Assembly (NCBI GenBank): GCA_024698965.1
Contig: JAILQM010000108.1
Span: forward strand, 1-41,841
Source: Eubacterium sp.
GTDB lineage: Bacteria > Bacillota > Clostridia > Lachnospirales > Lachnospiraceae
Length of the DNA stretch: 41,841 bases
Reading direction: 5' to 3'
The position numbers and the translations under genes are program-made. Of the stretch, positions 17,538-26,937 are shown one piece after another. Numbering within the stretch: the first letter of the stretch is position 1; the number at the start of each line of letters is the position of its first letter. Below the pieces are notes generated by a model. It was not told where the DNA came from, did no database searches, and saw only the letters and a list, made by a program, of their open reading frames with translations.

Positions 17538-20500
17538 AAGTCTCTATATTCTCCTTCACTATTTCATCCGGCAAATATTTACGGATAGCTTTTTCGAGCA
17601 CACTGCCGTCTACAGGCTTTGCCAGATATCCGTTAAACCCGTGCGACAGATAAAACTCCTCTCCCTCCGCAGTATTTGCGGTAAGTGCGTAAACAGGAAT
17701 ATCCTTGTCCTTTTCCCTTATCCTGTGTATCGTTTCTATTCCGTCCATGCCCGACATCATATGATCCAAAAGCACTACGTTATAATTATTAAGTCTTATC
17801 TTATCAAGGCATTCTTCTCCGCTTGATGCGGTCGAAATAAACATCTTTGTAGGCGCAAGCAATCCCTTTATTACCGTAAGGTTCATAGGGTTGTCGTCAA
17901 CCACCAGAATTTCCGCATCCGGAGCCACAAACTGAGGCTTATAAGTTTCGCCGCTTATTTCCTCTTCTTCTTTAAACTCTCCGATTACTTCTTTATCCAC
18001 AAGGTTTTGTCTTACGGAAAAAACGAATTCCGAACCCTTTCCGTATTCACTTTCCACCCAAAGCTCTCCGTCCATAAGCTCTGCAAGCTGCCTTGATATA
18101 TCAAGTCCGAGCCCCGTTCCCTGGATACCTGCATTTTTATTTTCCTCAAGCCTTTCGTATGCATAGAAAAGCTTTTCTTTATCCTCATCTTTTATTCCCA
18201 CTCCGGTGTCTTTAACAGACGCTTTGATTTTTACGCTTTCTTCATTTCTCTCATCCACCGAAACGCTTAAAGTAAAGCCGCCTTTTTCCGTGTATTTGAC
18301 CGCGTTTACAAGAAGATTAAGTATAATCTGTTTTATTTTCTCCGAATCGCCGTGAAGTACCTTCGGCAGGTTCGGATCTATATCACAGTTAAAATACAGT
18401 CCTTTTAGCTCCGCCTGTACACGAATCATTACGATGACAGATCGCAGCATTTGTTCAACGTTATACGTCTGCTCCAAAAGTGTCATCTTTCCCGATTCCA
18501 TCTTTGAAATATCCAAAATCTCGTTTATGAGTCTTAGCAAAGCCTCGGAAGCAATTTTTATATTCATCGCACATCCTGTAACGCTGGAATAATAAGCCTT
18601 TGGCACACCTTCCGAATTTTCCCTCAGAATCATCTCATCCATACCCATAATTGTATTTATAGGCGTTCTTATTTCATGAGATACATTTGCCAAAAACCTC
18701 GATTTTGCGCCGTTTGCCCTATCGGCTTCTTCCTTTGCTTTCTGAATTTCAACATACTGTCTGCGGACAATTGTACCTGTCATAATTTTCCATACGAGAA
18801 AACCCGTAAGAAGAACAATAAGAGCCAGCAGAATTATTCTGATTGTCAAAAGCTCATATAATTTAGGCTTTTTTACAATCTTAAAAATCTCTTCCTCAAG
18901 CACTTCGTCGGTATTGTTGTCCAAAATCTGAATATGAAGCTTGTAGGTTCCGTATTTAAGACCTGTATATTCAAGTGCGGATATAACGCTTTTTGCTCCC
19001 GTTATTCCGTCATCTCCGCTGTTTTCCAAATAAACATGAACTCTGGGGTTCATCATCGAATAGTCAAGTATAGCCGGGTATATCTGTATACGGCCGCTTC
19101 CTGCCGGAATCGTGTATGTTCCGTTTTCATCGGCTTTTATTTCTTCATCATCCTTAAATACACCGCTTACTCCGAGTTTGAGAGATGAATATCCTTCAAA
19201 AAAGTTGTTGATATTAACCCTCCCCACTCCGGTTCGGCAAGCTATATAAAGAACTCCGTTTTCATCAACATAGCTGTAGGAATTTCCGGTCGGTGTGCCG
19301 GTCAGTCCGTTTTCAATCGTATAATGATCGTAATCCCCGACAATGTCGGCAATCATATCCTCTGCATTTACCGTATATACTCCGTAAGAGGATAAAATCC
19401 AGAGATTATCGTGTTTATCGTAATAAACATCATAGTTGTTATTGTAAGGGAAGCTCGTAACTTCTTTAATGACGCCGTCTTTCATATACTGTATTGAGTT
19501 CGAGGTTATAATCCAGTAGACACCCCTTTCCTCATCCTTTTTAATTCTTAAAATAACATCGCTTGTCAGTCCGTCTTCGCGGCCTATAACCTCTATACCG
19601 TCATCTTTTATTACATAAATGCCGTCTCCGTCGCTTCCGGCATATATTTCTCCGTCATCACCTTCTGCCACAGTAAGAAAGACAGTGTTTTGTATCCCGT
19701 CCTCTTCTCCGGCAGTCTTTACCACTTCTCCGCCTTTAAGCACTGCAAGTCCGCCGTTTGTTGCAACAAGGAGTTCACCCGATTTTGAGAGCACTGCTCC
19801 TCTTATTTCATTACTTAAAAGGCCGTCTTCTTCGGTATAGCTTTTTATTTCGCCGTCCTTGGTATAGCAGACAAGTCCGAGATTATAGTTGTAAGTACAA
19901 ATCCAAATATTTCCGTCTTTGTCATAAGTAATACATCTTATTCTCGCATCCCCGATGTATTCCGTTATCTCATTTTCAACTTCTTTTCCGTTTTCGTCCA
20001 AAATCAAAAGGCCGTTATCCGTACCGATATAAAGCATTCCGTCCTGCTTAATAACCGCGTTAACAACCGTTTCCGAAATACCGTTTATATCAAATACATC
20101 CTGAAAATTATTTGCCGCAATCTTCATCACACCCTGTGTAGATGACGCCACCCATATATTTCCCTGATAGTCGGCCGTAAACATCTCAATTCCGCTTGTT
20201 ATCGGCAGATTGGCGAGCAGTTGCATCTCGTTGTTTTCGTCCAGATAACCTATTTGCTCAGAAGTTGCAACCCATATTCGTCCGCAGCAATATTCTATCC
20301 ACTGTACATCATAAGCGGGAGCAATGGAGAGCTTCTCCATATTCTCTATTTCATCACTGAATTTCCCGTAATAGATGTTATCGCTTTCGGTGCCTATATA
20401 AACCATTCCCTCATTAAACGGATCCGCATAAATAACAGAAACCGCTTCGCCTCCCGTTTCATCTCCACTGTAAAAACCGTAAAGCTTTCCTCCCGAAACG

Positions 20501-21156
20501 CTAAAGATATCTCCGTCTTTTGTTTTTCCGTATATCGTTTCCCCATTTAAATCCGCAGTGAGTTTGGTAATACTTGAACTGTTTATTCTCTCATCATTGA
20601 CAACATGGACCTTTAGCGAATTATCTATATACACAAGGCCGGCTGTTGTTCCCACATAAACATTCCCTTCATCATCTTCAGCAAACACACGGGTTGAAGA
20701 TGATGGGAGCCCCTCTTTATATGTAATATGAATATTTGTATCGCCGTCTATTACAACCACTCCGTTGTCGTTTGTAGCGACCCACATTCTTCCGCTTGTA
20801 TCTTCATAAAGGCCTCTTCCGCTTGTAAGTCCGTCGGAGGTATCAAGTCTCTTAAAATCCGAACCGTCATAAAGAATGACTCCGCTGTATCCGCCAATCC
20901 ACATATATCCGTCTTCCGCCGAATAAAGACAATTTGCATCCGATGTCGGAAGTCCGGATGTAGCATCATATAAAGCCGCGGTATAGCCCACTTCTCCGAG
21001 CTGACCGGTTGCGGCATAGCCTCCTCCGGCCTGAACCTCAGTAGTTTCAGAGCCCTCTTCCGTTTCATCCGCAGCAGATATATTCATACCGCCGAAGATA
21101 TTGAAGGCTATGCAAATCAGAGCAATAATTATTGCGCTTATCCGCTTCTTTTTCAT
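17530..21156 (-). CDS. Beta-propeller hybrid sensor histidine kinase
   Basis: A 1208-residue hybrid two-component sensor. It begins with a signal peptide (MKKKRISAIIIALICIAFNI). Residues about 45-650 are a chain of two-component-regulator propeller repeats, such as GYMWIGGYSGVILYDG, GRMWVATNDNGVVVID and GNIWVASSTQGVMKIA. A Y_Y_Y-like domain, one transmembrane helix (about 769-790), HisKA (FLANVSHEIRTPINTIMG, about 822), HATPase with NLLVNAVKYTEKGG and GTGLGLDIS, and a receiver domain with phosphorylatable Asp near 1130 (VVLLDHMMSG) follow. There is no DNA-binding domain, so the signal must pass to a partner protein. It starts 11 bases after the upstream HD-GYP gene and overlaps the downstream one. 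The ligand is unknown; relatives often sense carbohydrates. Confidence 0.95.
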   Translation of the reverse strand: MKKKRISAIIIALICIAFNIFGGMNISAADETEEGSETTEVQAGGGYAATGQLGEVGYTAALYDATSGLPTSDANCLYSAEDGYMWIGGYSGVILYDGSDFKRLDTSDGLTSGRGLYEDTSGRMWVATNDNGVVVIDGDTNIHITYKEGLPSSSTRVFAEDDEGNVYVGTTAGLVYIDNSLKVHVVNDERINSSSITKLTADLNGETIYGKTKDGDIFSVSGGKLYGFYSGDETGGEAVSVIYADPFNEGMVYIGTESDNIYYGKFSDEIENMEKLSIAPAYDVQWIEYCCGRIWVATSEQIGYLDENNEMQLLANLPITSGIEMFTADYQGNIWVASSTQGVMKIAANNFQDVFDINGISETVVNAVIKQDGMLYIGTDNGLLILDENGKEVENEITEYIGDARIRCITYDKDGNIWICTYNYNLGLVCYTKDGEIKSYTEEDGLLSNEIRGAVLSKSGELLVATNGGLAVLKGGEVVKTAGEEDGIQNTVFLTVAEGDDGEIYAGSDGDGIYVIKDDGIEVIGREDGLTSDVILRIKKDEERGVYWIITSNSIQYMKDGVIKEVTSFPYNNNYDVYYDKHDNLWILSSYGVYTVNAEDMIADIVGDYDHYTIENGLTGTPTGNSYSYVDENGVLYIACRTGVGRVNINNFFEGYSSLKLGVSGVFKDDEEIKADENGTYTIPAGSGRIQIYPAILDYSMMNPRVHVYLENSGDDGITGAKSVISALEYTGLKYGTYKLHIQILDNNTDEVLEEEIFKIVKKPKLYELLTIRIILLALIVLLTGFLVWKIMTGTIVRRQYVEIQKAKEEADRANGAKSRFLANVSHEIRTPINTIMGMDEMILRENSEGVPKAYYSSVTGCAMNIKIASEALLRLINEILDISKMESGKMTLLEQTYNVEQMLRSVIVMIRVQAELKGLYFNCDIDPNLPKVLHGDSEKIKQIILNLLVNAVKYTEKGGFTLSVSVDERNEESVKIKASVKDTGVGIKDEDKEKLFYAYERLEENKNAGIQGTGLGLDISRQLAELMDGELWVESEYGKGSEFVFSVRQNLVDKEVIGEFKEEEEISGETYKPQFVAPDAEILVVDDNPMNLTVIKGLLAPTKMFISTASSGEECLDKIRLNNYNVVLLDHMMSGMDGIETIHRIREKDKDIPVYALTANTAEGEEFYLSHGFNGYLAKPVDGSVLEKAIRKYLPDEIVKENIETYD

Positions 21157-21167
21157 ATGACTCCCCC

Positions 21168-23303
21168 TTACATATTTTGGTACTTCTTTAAAACAAGCTT
21201 TACCTCATCCAAAGAATCCATAAATACCTCAACACACTTAGGATCAAAATCCTCGCCTGCTCCTTCTGTTATTATATCGAGAGCTTTTTCAAGAGGCATG
21301 GCCGGCTTATACACTCGCTTCGAAGTCAGCGCATCAAAAACATCCGCGACAGCCATTATTCTGGCCGAAAGCGGTATAACCTCCCCATGAAGCCCTTCGG
21401 GATATCCTTTTCCGTTCCACTTTTCGTGATGATATGCAGCCATGTTTCTGGCTTCTTTAAGATAGTTTTCGCCCGAAACTGTTGCTATTGCCTTTTCCAG
21501 TATAATTCTTCCGGCCGTTGTATGCGTCTTCATTATCTCGAATTCTTCATCTGTTAACTTTCCGGGCTTATTCAATATCGCATCCGGAATATTTATCTTA
21601 CCCACATCATGAAGCGGCGCAGACATAACAACATCGGCTATGTACTTCGGCGAAATTTTGGCCGAATAATAACCCTTTTTTCTTAAGCCCTCCACTATTA
21701 TTCTTACATATTCAGCTGTCTTTTGAATATGAGCACCGGTATCCGAGTCACGGTTTTCCACCATATCCGCCATGGTTATGATCAGTCCGTTCTGCATTTT
21801 GGCAACGGCTTCGGAGTAATTGCTGATTTCCCAAAGCTGCTCGGTTACGTTTCCTGCAAGCAAGCACAGCGCATTATAATGATTCTCGATTTCATCACCG
21901 GTACGAATATCCATTCTTTTAAGCTTTGCAACGCTCTCGTTCAGCTCCGAAGCATCGTCTCCGTTTTTTATCTTTTCCATAAAATCGTTTGTAGCTGCGG
22001 TAATTGAGTTTATCGGATAAATCAAAAATACCGAAGATGTCCATATTCCGAACGCCATTACCAAAAATAAAAATCCGAACATTATAAGGCTTACTCGTAT
22101 TACAAGTTCTCTTATATAACCCGTCATATATATCATTGAAACTTCAGCCGCAAAATAGCAGACCGTTTGCCCCTCTGCATCTTTAAGCGGATAATAAGCG
22201 GTTATTCCCCAACCTTTAATATTGTCAGTCTCAAGAGGTTCGAGCTCTTCTCCCCTGAGCATTGCATAATAATAGTCGTAGAATTCGTCTCCGAACTCCG
22301 CCTTTTCCCCGGCCTCATATTCTATGGATTCTTCCGTATTAACATCGAATATGTAGTAGCATCCGTCGGTTTTCACCTTTATCGCATAAATTCTGCCGAC
22401 TCCGTTTGCGTTATCTTTTATATCGCAGAGAATGTTTTCGAGTTTCTCATAACCCTCCTCTTCTCTTCCGTTTTTAAAATATGAGTCAATCATCTCCGGG
22501 TCTGCCACATCCGCAGCAAACTCCGCAGCATATTCCGCACTCTCCGTTCTTCTGTCTTTCTCCATGTCAATATATATACTTATACTGATATATCCCATGA
22601 CCAAAACCAGCGAGATGGATATTATAAACAAAATAAGAGATTCTCTTAGCTGAATAGGATGTTTTACGTTTCCGTTGTGAAGCTTTATGTTTTTAAATTC
22701 TTCTTCGGAAATCGGTCTCTGACGCCATCCGCTGTAATAGATTGCCAGCCTCTGCTCTTCAGGCATTAACCTTACGCCAAAAAGAGCTATCGCTATGCTT
22801 AGCCCTTTATCAAATAAATTCAGGAAAATATTCAAAACAAAAAATGTGGAAAAATAAGGCAGATTTATATTGTGTATTAAAGTTTCAACAGTATCCGAAA
22901 CTGCCGTAAACTGCGGCTCTCCGATAAGAACCCACTGTATAGCCGCTCCGAGTCCTCCGCTTATAAGAGCAATAATGCCGGCCAGCATCAGACATTTTTT
23001 AATATCCTTAAACCATCTTTTTCTTGCAAAATAAGCTGCGCTTACCGCGATAAGTACTCCTATAATCGAATAATAAACCGACATCCGGTTAAATACAGTG
23101 CATAATACACTGGTTGCCACAGCCGTGGCAATGCCCGGGAAAAGTCCGCCGACAAAGCTTACCCAGACTGTTCCTATTGAATCAAGATAGAGTGGGAGCC
23201 CGAGTTTATTGGCAATCAGCGCAATAAAGAAGTTCAGAGTTATACCAAAAATGGCTGAAAGCGCCCTAAATAAACTATTTCTGTCGACATTAGCTAATTT
23301 CAA
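21168..23303 (-). CDS. Membrane HD-GYP protein with ECF-S-like sensor
   Basis: A 711-residue signalling protein. The N-terminal about 190 residues hold five or six helices that resemble an ECF transporter substrate-binding (S) subunit; the stretch LPLYLDSIGTVWVSFVGG (about 36-53) is characteristic. A further transmembrane helix (about 225-245), an extracellular sensor region (about 250-390), another helix (about 400-425), a HAMP-like linker and an HD-GYP domain (about 510-690) follow. The HD-GYP motifs are intact: PLHDVGKINIPD (about 562), AYHHEKWNGKGYPEGLHGE and VADVFDALTSKRVYK, so cyclic di-GMP hydrolysis is likely. The start is TTG at 23303 with an AAAGGAGGG site. It heads the three-gene signalling operon. 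Confidence 0.88.
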   Translation of the reverse strand: MKLANVDRNSLFRALSAIFGITLNFFIALIANKLGLPLYLDSIGTVWVSFVGGLFPGIATAVATSVLCTVFNRMSVYYSIIGVLIAVSAAYFARKRWFKDIKKCLMLAGIIALISGGLGAAIQWVLIGEPQFTAVSDTVETLIHNINLPYFSTFFVLNIFLNLFDKGLSIAIALFGVRLMPEEQRLAIYYSGWRQRPISEEEFKNIKLHNGNVKHPIQLRESLILFIISISLVLVMGYISISIYIDMEKDRRTESAEYAAEFAADVADPEMIDSYFKNGREEEGYEKLENILCDIKDNANGVGRIYAIKVKTDGCYYIFDVNTEESIEYEAGEKAEFGDEFYDYYYAMLRGEELEPLETDNIKGWGITAYYPLKDAEGQTVCYFAAEVSMIYMTGYIRELVIRVSLIMFGFLFLVMAFGIWTSSVFLIYPINSITAATNDFMEKIKNGDDASELNESVAKLKRMDIRTGDEIENHYNALCLLAGNVTEQLWEISNYSEAVAKMQNGLIITMADMVENRDSDTGAHIQKTAEYVRIIVEGLRKKGYYSAKISPKYIADVVMSAPLHDVGKINIPDAILNKPGKLTDEEFEIMKTHTTAGRIILEKAIATVSGENYLKEARNMAAYHHEKWNGKGYPEGLHGEVIPLSARIMAVADVFDALTSKRVYKPAMPLEKALDIITEGAGEDFDPKCVEVFMDSLDEVKLVLKKYQNM

Positions 23304-23327
23304 TAACTCTCCCTCCTTTTAACTACC

Positions 23328-23338
23328 ATTATAGCATA
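23328..23338 (-). promoter_or_regulatory. Extended -10 promoter of the signalling operon
   Basis: Minus strand TATGCTATAAT (23338-23328) has a perfect -10 with the TGN extension. No good -35 is visible. It lies 25 bases before the TTG start at 23303 and just after the penicillin-binding protein gene; an imperfect TATAGCA/TGCTATA stem overlaps it. Confidence 0.6.
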
Positions 23339-23358
23339 CTTTTAAAAATGTGCTATAT

Positions 23359-25566
23359 TTACGTAGTTGTTGATTCCTCTTCGCTTTCAGAATCAATTGT
23401 ATCCTCTTCTCCCTCGTCTTCTACAACTTCCTCTTCTTCCTCTGAAGTATCTTCCTCAGTCTCTGTATTATCTGTCGTATTATTTTGCGTTGTCTCATTA
23501 GAAGTCTCATTACTATACGTGGTTGTTTCTTCCTGAGTATCTTCTTCCTCATCCTCTACCACGCCCGGTACGGTCTCATTGTCTATGTCATAGCTTATAT
23601 AATCTTTAAACTTCACATTGGTAAGGCCCTCGTGAATAACTTCCATAAAATTATGCCATATCTTTCCGGGATAGGTTGCTCCGGACAGACCCGGAAGCTT
23701 CTGCGGAGTATCATAGCCTACCCAAACAGCGGTAGTATAATAATAAGAATATCCGACAAACCAGCCGTCCTTATTATCATTAGTAGTTCCTGTTTTTCCC
23801 GCACAGGAGATTCCGTCTATGCCAAGGCCTTTACCTGTGCCGGTTTTGATAACGCTCTGAAGCATACTTGTCATCATGCGAGCAGCATTTTCTCCGTAAA
23901 TTTCTGTCTCGTCCTGAGTCGTTTCAAGTACGGTATTGCCGTCGGAATCCGTAATCTTAACAATACAGGTAGGCTCTCTGTACATGCCGCCGTTTTCAAT
24001 AGTCGCATATGCGGATGCCATCTCAAGCGAGCTTACACCTGTTGTAAATCCTCCGAGGGCAGACGGCAGTCTGTAATCTTCTTCATCTATATGAGAAAAA
24101 TTCATCTTTAAAAGATATGATAATCCGACCTCAGGTGTAAGCTCATCAAAAAGTTTCCACGCTATCGTATTTGTGGAATGAGCCACCGCATATCTTAAGG
24201 TTATCTCACCTAGATATGTGCCGTTTGCATTTGACGGACCGTCTTCTATTTTTTCGTCTACAACAACCGAGTCCGGCGTATAACCGTTTTCAAGTGCCGG
24301 AGTATAGACTATAAGAGGCTTTATAGCACTTCCGGGCTGTCTGAAGCTTTGATAAGCACGGTTAAGCGTATAACCGGCTATTCCCTGATCTCTTCCGCCG
24401 ACAATCGCAACCACTCTTCCCGTTGTATTGTCTATGCAGGTTGCCGATCCCTGAAGCTCATATATTCCGTCATCATCAACATCATCATCAACATCTGCGA
24501 GTTCCTCATCCAATGCGCTCTGGAGTTCTTCTTGAACATCGACATCCAACGACGTATAAATCCTGTATCCTTCGGTATAAAGCTTCATCTGGTATTCGCT
24601 GTAATAAATATCGTAAAGCTCCTCATAGGTTTCCTGTTCTTCCTCTGAAGAAAATTCCGTCTTAAACTCAAATCCCGCATCTGCCATAAGCGCTCTTACA
24701 GCGCAGTAATAGGTGTAGGTTTCAAGATAATCGTTTTTAACGCTTTCCGGCTGATTTAAAGTTATCTCCTCTTCGGTCGCATTTTTCAAATCCGCCATGG
24801 AAATATAGCCTTCGTCATACATCGCCTGAAGGACTCTGTCCCTTCTTGAGAGAGTATTTTCCATATTGGTCAGCGGATCGTAAAGCGAAGGGTTGTTTGG
24901 AATTGAGCATAAAAAAGCAATCTGCGAAAGAGAAAGCTTGCTGGCTTCGGTATTAAAATATCCCTTTGCCGCCGCTTCTATTCCGTAGTAACCGTTTGCA
25001 AAATATATATTATTAACATAGAATTCCAAAATATCGTTTTTGGAATATACTCTCTCGAGTTCGAGAGCAATAAAGATTTCCTCAACCTTTCTCTGCCAGG
25101 TTTTATCGTAATTAAGAAAAACGTTTCTGGCCAGCTGCTGAGTGATTGTACTTGCACCCTGCGTTATCTCTCCGTTTCTTACGGCAGCCCATGCAGCTCT
25201 TGCAATAGCCTGAAAGTCAACGCCTATGTGCTTGTAAAATTTTCTGTCCTCAGTACTTACAAATGCGGACAAGACATAAGAAGGTATGTTCTCATAAGTA
25301 AGATAGTAAACATCCCTGTCGCCTTTAAGCACTGAAATAAGCTCCCCGTCGGCATCATAGCAAAGCGAAGTTTCATTGTTTCTGAATACATCGCTCGTTG
25401 TGCCGTAAACCTTTTCGAGCGCGTCATTGTGAAGTTCTTTGATGGTTTTGGCGTAACCGCCTATAAAATAATAGGCCACAGCAAGCAGGATAAGAACTAT
25501 AAGAACAATCTGCGTTTTTATAAATATCCAATAACCTCTGTGAGCCTTTTTTTTGCCACTACTCAT
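23359..25566 (-). CDS. Class A penicillin-binding protein (PBP1A type)
   Basis: A bifunctional peptidoglycan glycosyltransferase/transpeptidase of 735 residues. A basic N-terminus and one transmembrane helix (about 14-34) lead to the GT51 domain with STEDRKFYKHIGVD (about 102-115) and GASTITQQLARNVFL. The transpeptidase domain has the SxxK serine in PGSAIKPL (about 411), SxN in AHSTNTIAW and KTG in AGKTGTTNDNKDGW (about 588). Two acidic features stand out: an Asp-rich DVDDDVDDDG stretch (about 360) in the linker between the domains, and a Glu/Thr-rich tail of roughly 70 residues. It overlaps the coiled-coil gene upstream by eight bases, implying coupled expression. Confidence 0.96.
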   Translation of the reverse strand: MSSGKKKAHRGYWIFIKTQIVLIVLILLAVAYYFIGGYAKTIKELHNDALEKVYGTTSDVFRNNETSLCYDADGELISVLKGDRDVYYLTYENIPSYVLSAFVSTEDRKFYKHIGVDFQAIARAAWAAVRNGEITQGASTITQQLARNVFLNYDKTWQRKVEEIFIALELERVYSKNDILEFYVNNIYFANGYYGIEAAAKGYFNTEASKLSLSQIAFLCSIPNNPSLYDPLTNMENTLSRRDRVLQAMYDEGYISMADLKNATEEEITLNQPESVKNDYLETYTYYCAVRALMADAGFEFKTEFSSEEEQETYEELYDIYYSEYQMKLYTEGYRIYTSLDVDVQEELQSALDEELADVDDDVDDDGIYELQGSATCIDNTTGRVVAIVGGRDQGIAGYTLNRAYQSFRQPGSAIKPLIVYTPALENGYTPDSVVVDEKIEDGPSNANGTYLGEITLRYAVAHSTNTIAWKLFDELTPEVGLSYLLKMNFSHIDEEDYRLPSALGGFTTGVSSLEMASAYATIENGGMYREPTCIVKITDSDGNTVLETTQDETEIYGENAARMMTSMLQSVIKTGTGKGLGIDGISCAGKTGTTNDNKDGWFVGYSYYYTTAVWVGYDTPQKLPGLSGATYPGKIWHNFMEVIHEGLTNVKFKDYISYDIDNETVPGVVEDEEEDTQEETTTYSNETSNETTQNNTTDNTETEEDTSEEEEEVVEDEGEEDTIDSESEEESTTT

Positions 25567-26362
25567 CTTCTTTTTCCACTACACCCTCTACAAAGTCATC
25601 GTCCGTGATACCCGCTTCGGCCTGTTTCATCTTAAAATATGCCGAATCGTAATTAACCTTTATATCCGGAGCTGTATTAACACTTACAACACCTTCATCA
25701 AAATCATCAAGCATAGCATCTTCTGCATAAGCCGGATCCACCTTTATATCCGGGGCCGGCGCCATTATTCTTACAGGCTCCTGCTGCCACATAAGATCGT
25801 CCGTAAAGCCGTAATTGCCTCCGAATCTTCTTTCAATAACCTCATCTTCGACACTTAAAGTGCTTTCCGGCTTGCGTTTTTTGTTTTCGTTTTCTATGAG
25901 CTTGATGTATTTATCGCTCTCTGTAAGCTCCATGAGCTGAGCCTTGAGTTCGCTGTGATTATCCGTAACTTTCTTAAGCCTTCTGTCAAGCTCTTCGGAC
26001 ATTGACAGGGCAAGATTGTTTATTTCTTCTTTTGTCTTCTTTATGGATTCAAAAATATTTCCAAGCGCCTCATCGGTATAAAGAATCGCTGCGGCATAGA
26101 TATCCTCTGCCACAACTGCGGACTCTTCTATTATCTTATCGCCTTCTTCTCTCGACTTTCTTACCGCTCTTTCATGGCTTTGTCTCGTCACTTCATACTG
26201 GTCCATCATATCATACATACATCTGTTGATATCCTCGAGTAATTTGAAAAGCTCTTTTTTGTCGACTATTATTTTATCCTCGTCGCCCGGGACGGTTTCG
26301 CAACGCGCAAAAAGAACATGTATCTGTCTTAAAGCGTTTTCTATCTTTTCCTGCTGTTCCAT
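25559..26362 (-). CDS. Coiled-coil protein of unknown function beside PBP1A
   Basis: A 267-residue soluble protein I cannot name. Residues about 1-60 are helical. A long charged coiled coil (about 55-185, for example VAEDIYAAAILYTDEALGNI and FESIKKTKEEINNLAL) resembles the generic pattern that databases label DivIVA-like or ATP-synthase-subunit-like in Clostridia. The C-terminal 80 residues are acidic and low in hydrophobics, and contain two copies of a PDIKVxxxxAY motif (APDIKVDPAYAE and APDIKVNYDSAY). Its stop overlaps the start of the penicillin-binding protein gene, so a link to cell-wall synthesis or division is a reasonable guess. There is no signal peptide or membrane segment. Confidence 0.6.
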   Translation of the reverse strand: MEQQEKIENALRQIHVLFARCETVPGDEDKIIVDKKELFKLLEDINRCMYDMMDQYEVTRQSHERAVRKSREEGDKIIEESAVVAEDIYAAAILYTDEALGNIFESIKKTKEEINNLALSMSEELDRRLKKVTDNHSELKAQLMELTESDKYIKLIENENKKRKPESTLSVEDEVIERRFGGNYGFTDDLMWQQEPVRIMAPAPDIKVDPAYAEDAMLDDFDEGVVSVNTAPDIKVNYDSAYFKMKQAEAGITDDDFVEGVVEKEDE

Positions 26363-26370
26363 AACACCTC

Positions 26371-26937
26371 TTATAATTTAAAAACAATACCCACAACGGC
26401 CATAACCGCAATATATAATGCCGGATGTTTCTTCCATTTGATCACCGCAAACGTAATTATACATAAAAACACAAACGATTTGATGTCGAGCCAGTCATAC
26501 CAAAGCCCCGTCTCCAGATACTTTTCGCTGCCGCCCACCGCTATCTCAAAAAGCCTTATACCGGCAGCGGCAATAAGTCCCGTTGCCGCGGGCCTAATAA
26601 TTCCCATTACGGCATTTACCATCTTTGAGTCTTTAAACTTATCAAGCATTTTCGCTATAATGCAAATTACAATAATTGACGGACATATAAGGGCAAGTGT
26701 TGCAACTATTCCGCCGCCAATCCCTGCCGCTTTGATACCGGCATAGGTCGCCATATTTATTCCTATAGGTCCCGGCGTCGACTCCGATACTGCCAGCATA
26801 TCCGCCAAAGTATCGGTACTGAACCACGAATACTTTCCGGCCATTTCATAAAGAAACGGCAAAGTGGCAAGGCCACCGCCAACCGAAAAAAGTCCTGTCT
26901 TAAAAAATTCATACAGAAGGATTAAATATACTTTCAT
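26371..26937 (-). CDS. chrA: Chromate transporter subunit, second half-protein
   Basis: A 188-residue single-domain (short-chain) member of the CHR family. Hydrophobic helices fill the protein, and the family motifs FSVGGGLATLPFL (about 16-28) and STPGPIGINMATYAG (about 52-66) are present. Short-chain CHR proteins occur as adjacent pairs with opposite membrane orientation that together equal one long ChrA; the pair here is exactly that. Its ATG shares one base with the stop of the preceding half. Activity on chromate is known for a few members only; the natural substrate may be another oxyanion. Confidence 0.9.
   Translation of the reverse strand: MKVYLILLYEFFKTGLFSVGGGLATLPFLYEMAGKYSWFSTDTLADMLAVSESTPGPIGINMATYAGIKAAGIGGGIVATLALICPSIIVICIIAKMLDKFKDSKMVNAVMGIIRPAATGLIAAAGIRLFEIAVGGSEKYLETGLWYDWLDIKSFVFLCIITFAVIKWKKHPALYIAVMAVVGIVFKL

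Noticed and set aside
24470-24500. Short cat/cca-type repeat that looks like a microsatellite or CRISPR fragment
   Set aside because: It is simply the coding sequence of an Asp-rich stretch in the penicillin-binding protein; there are no spacers or regular direct repeats.
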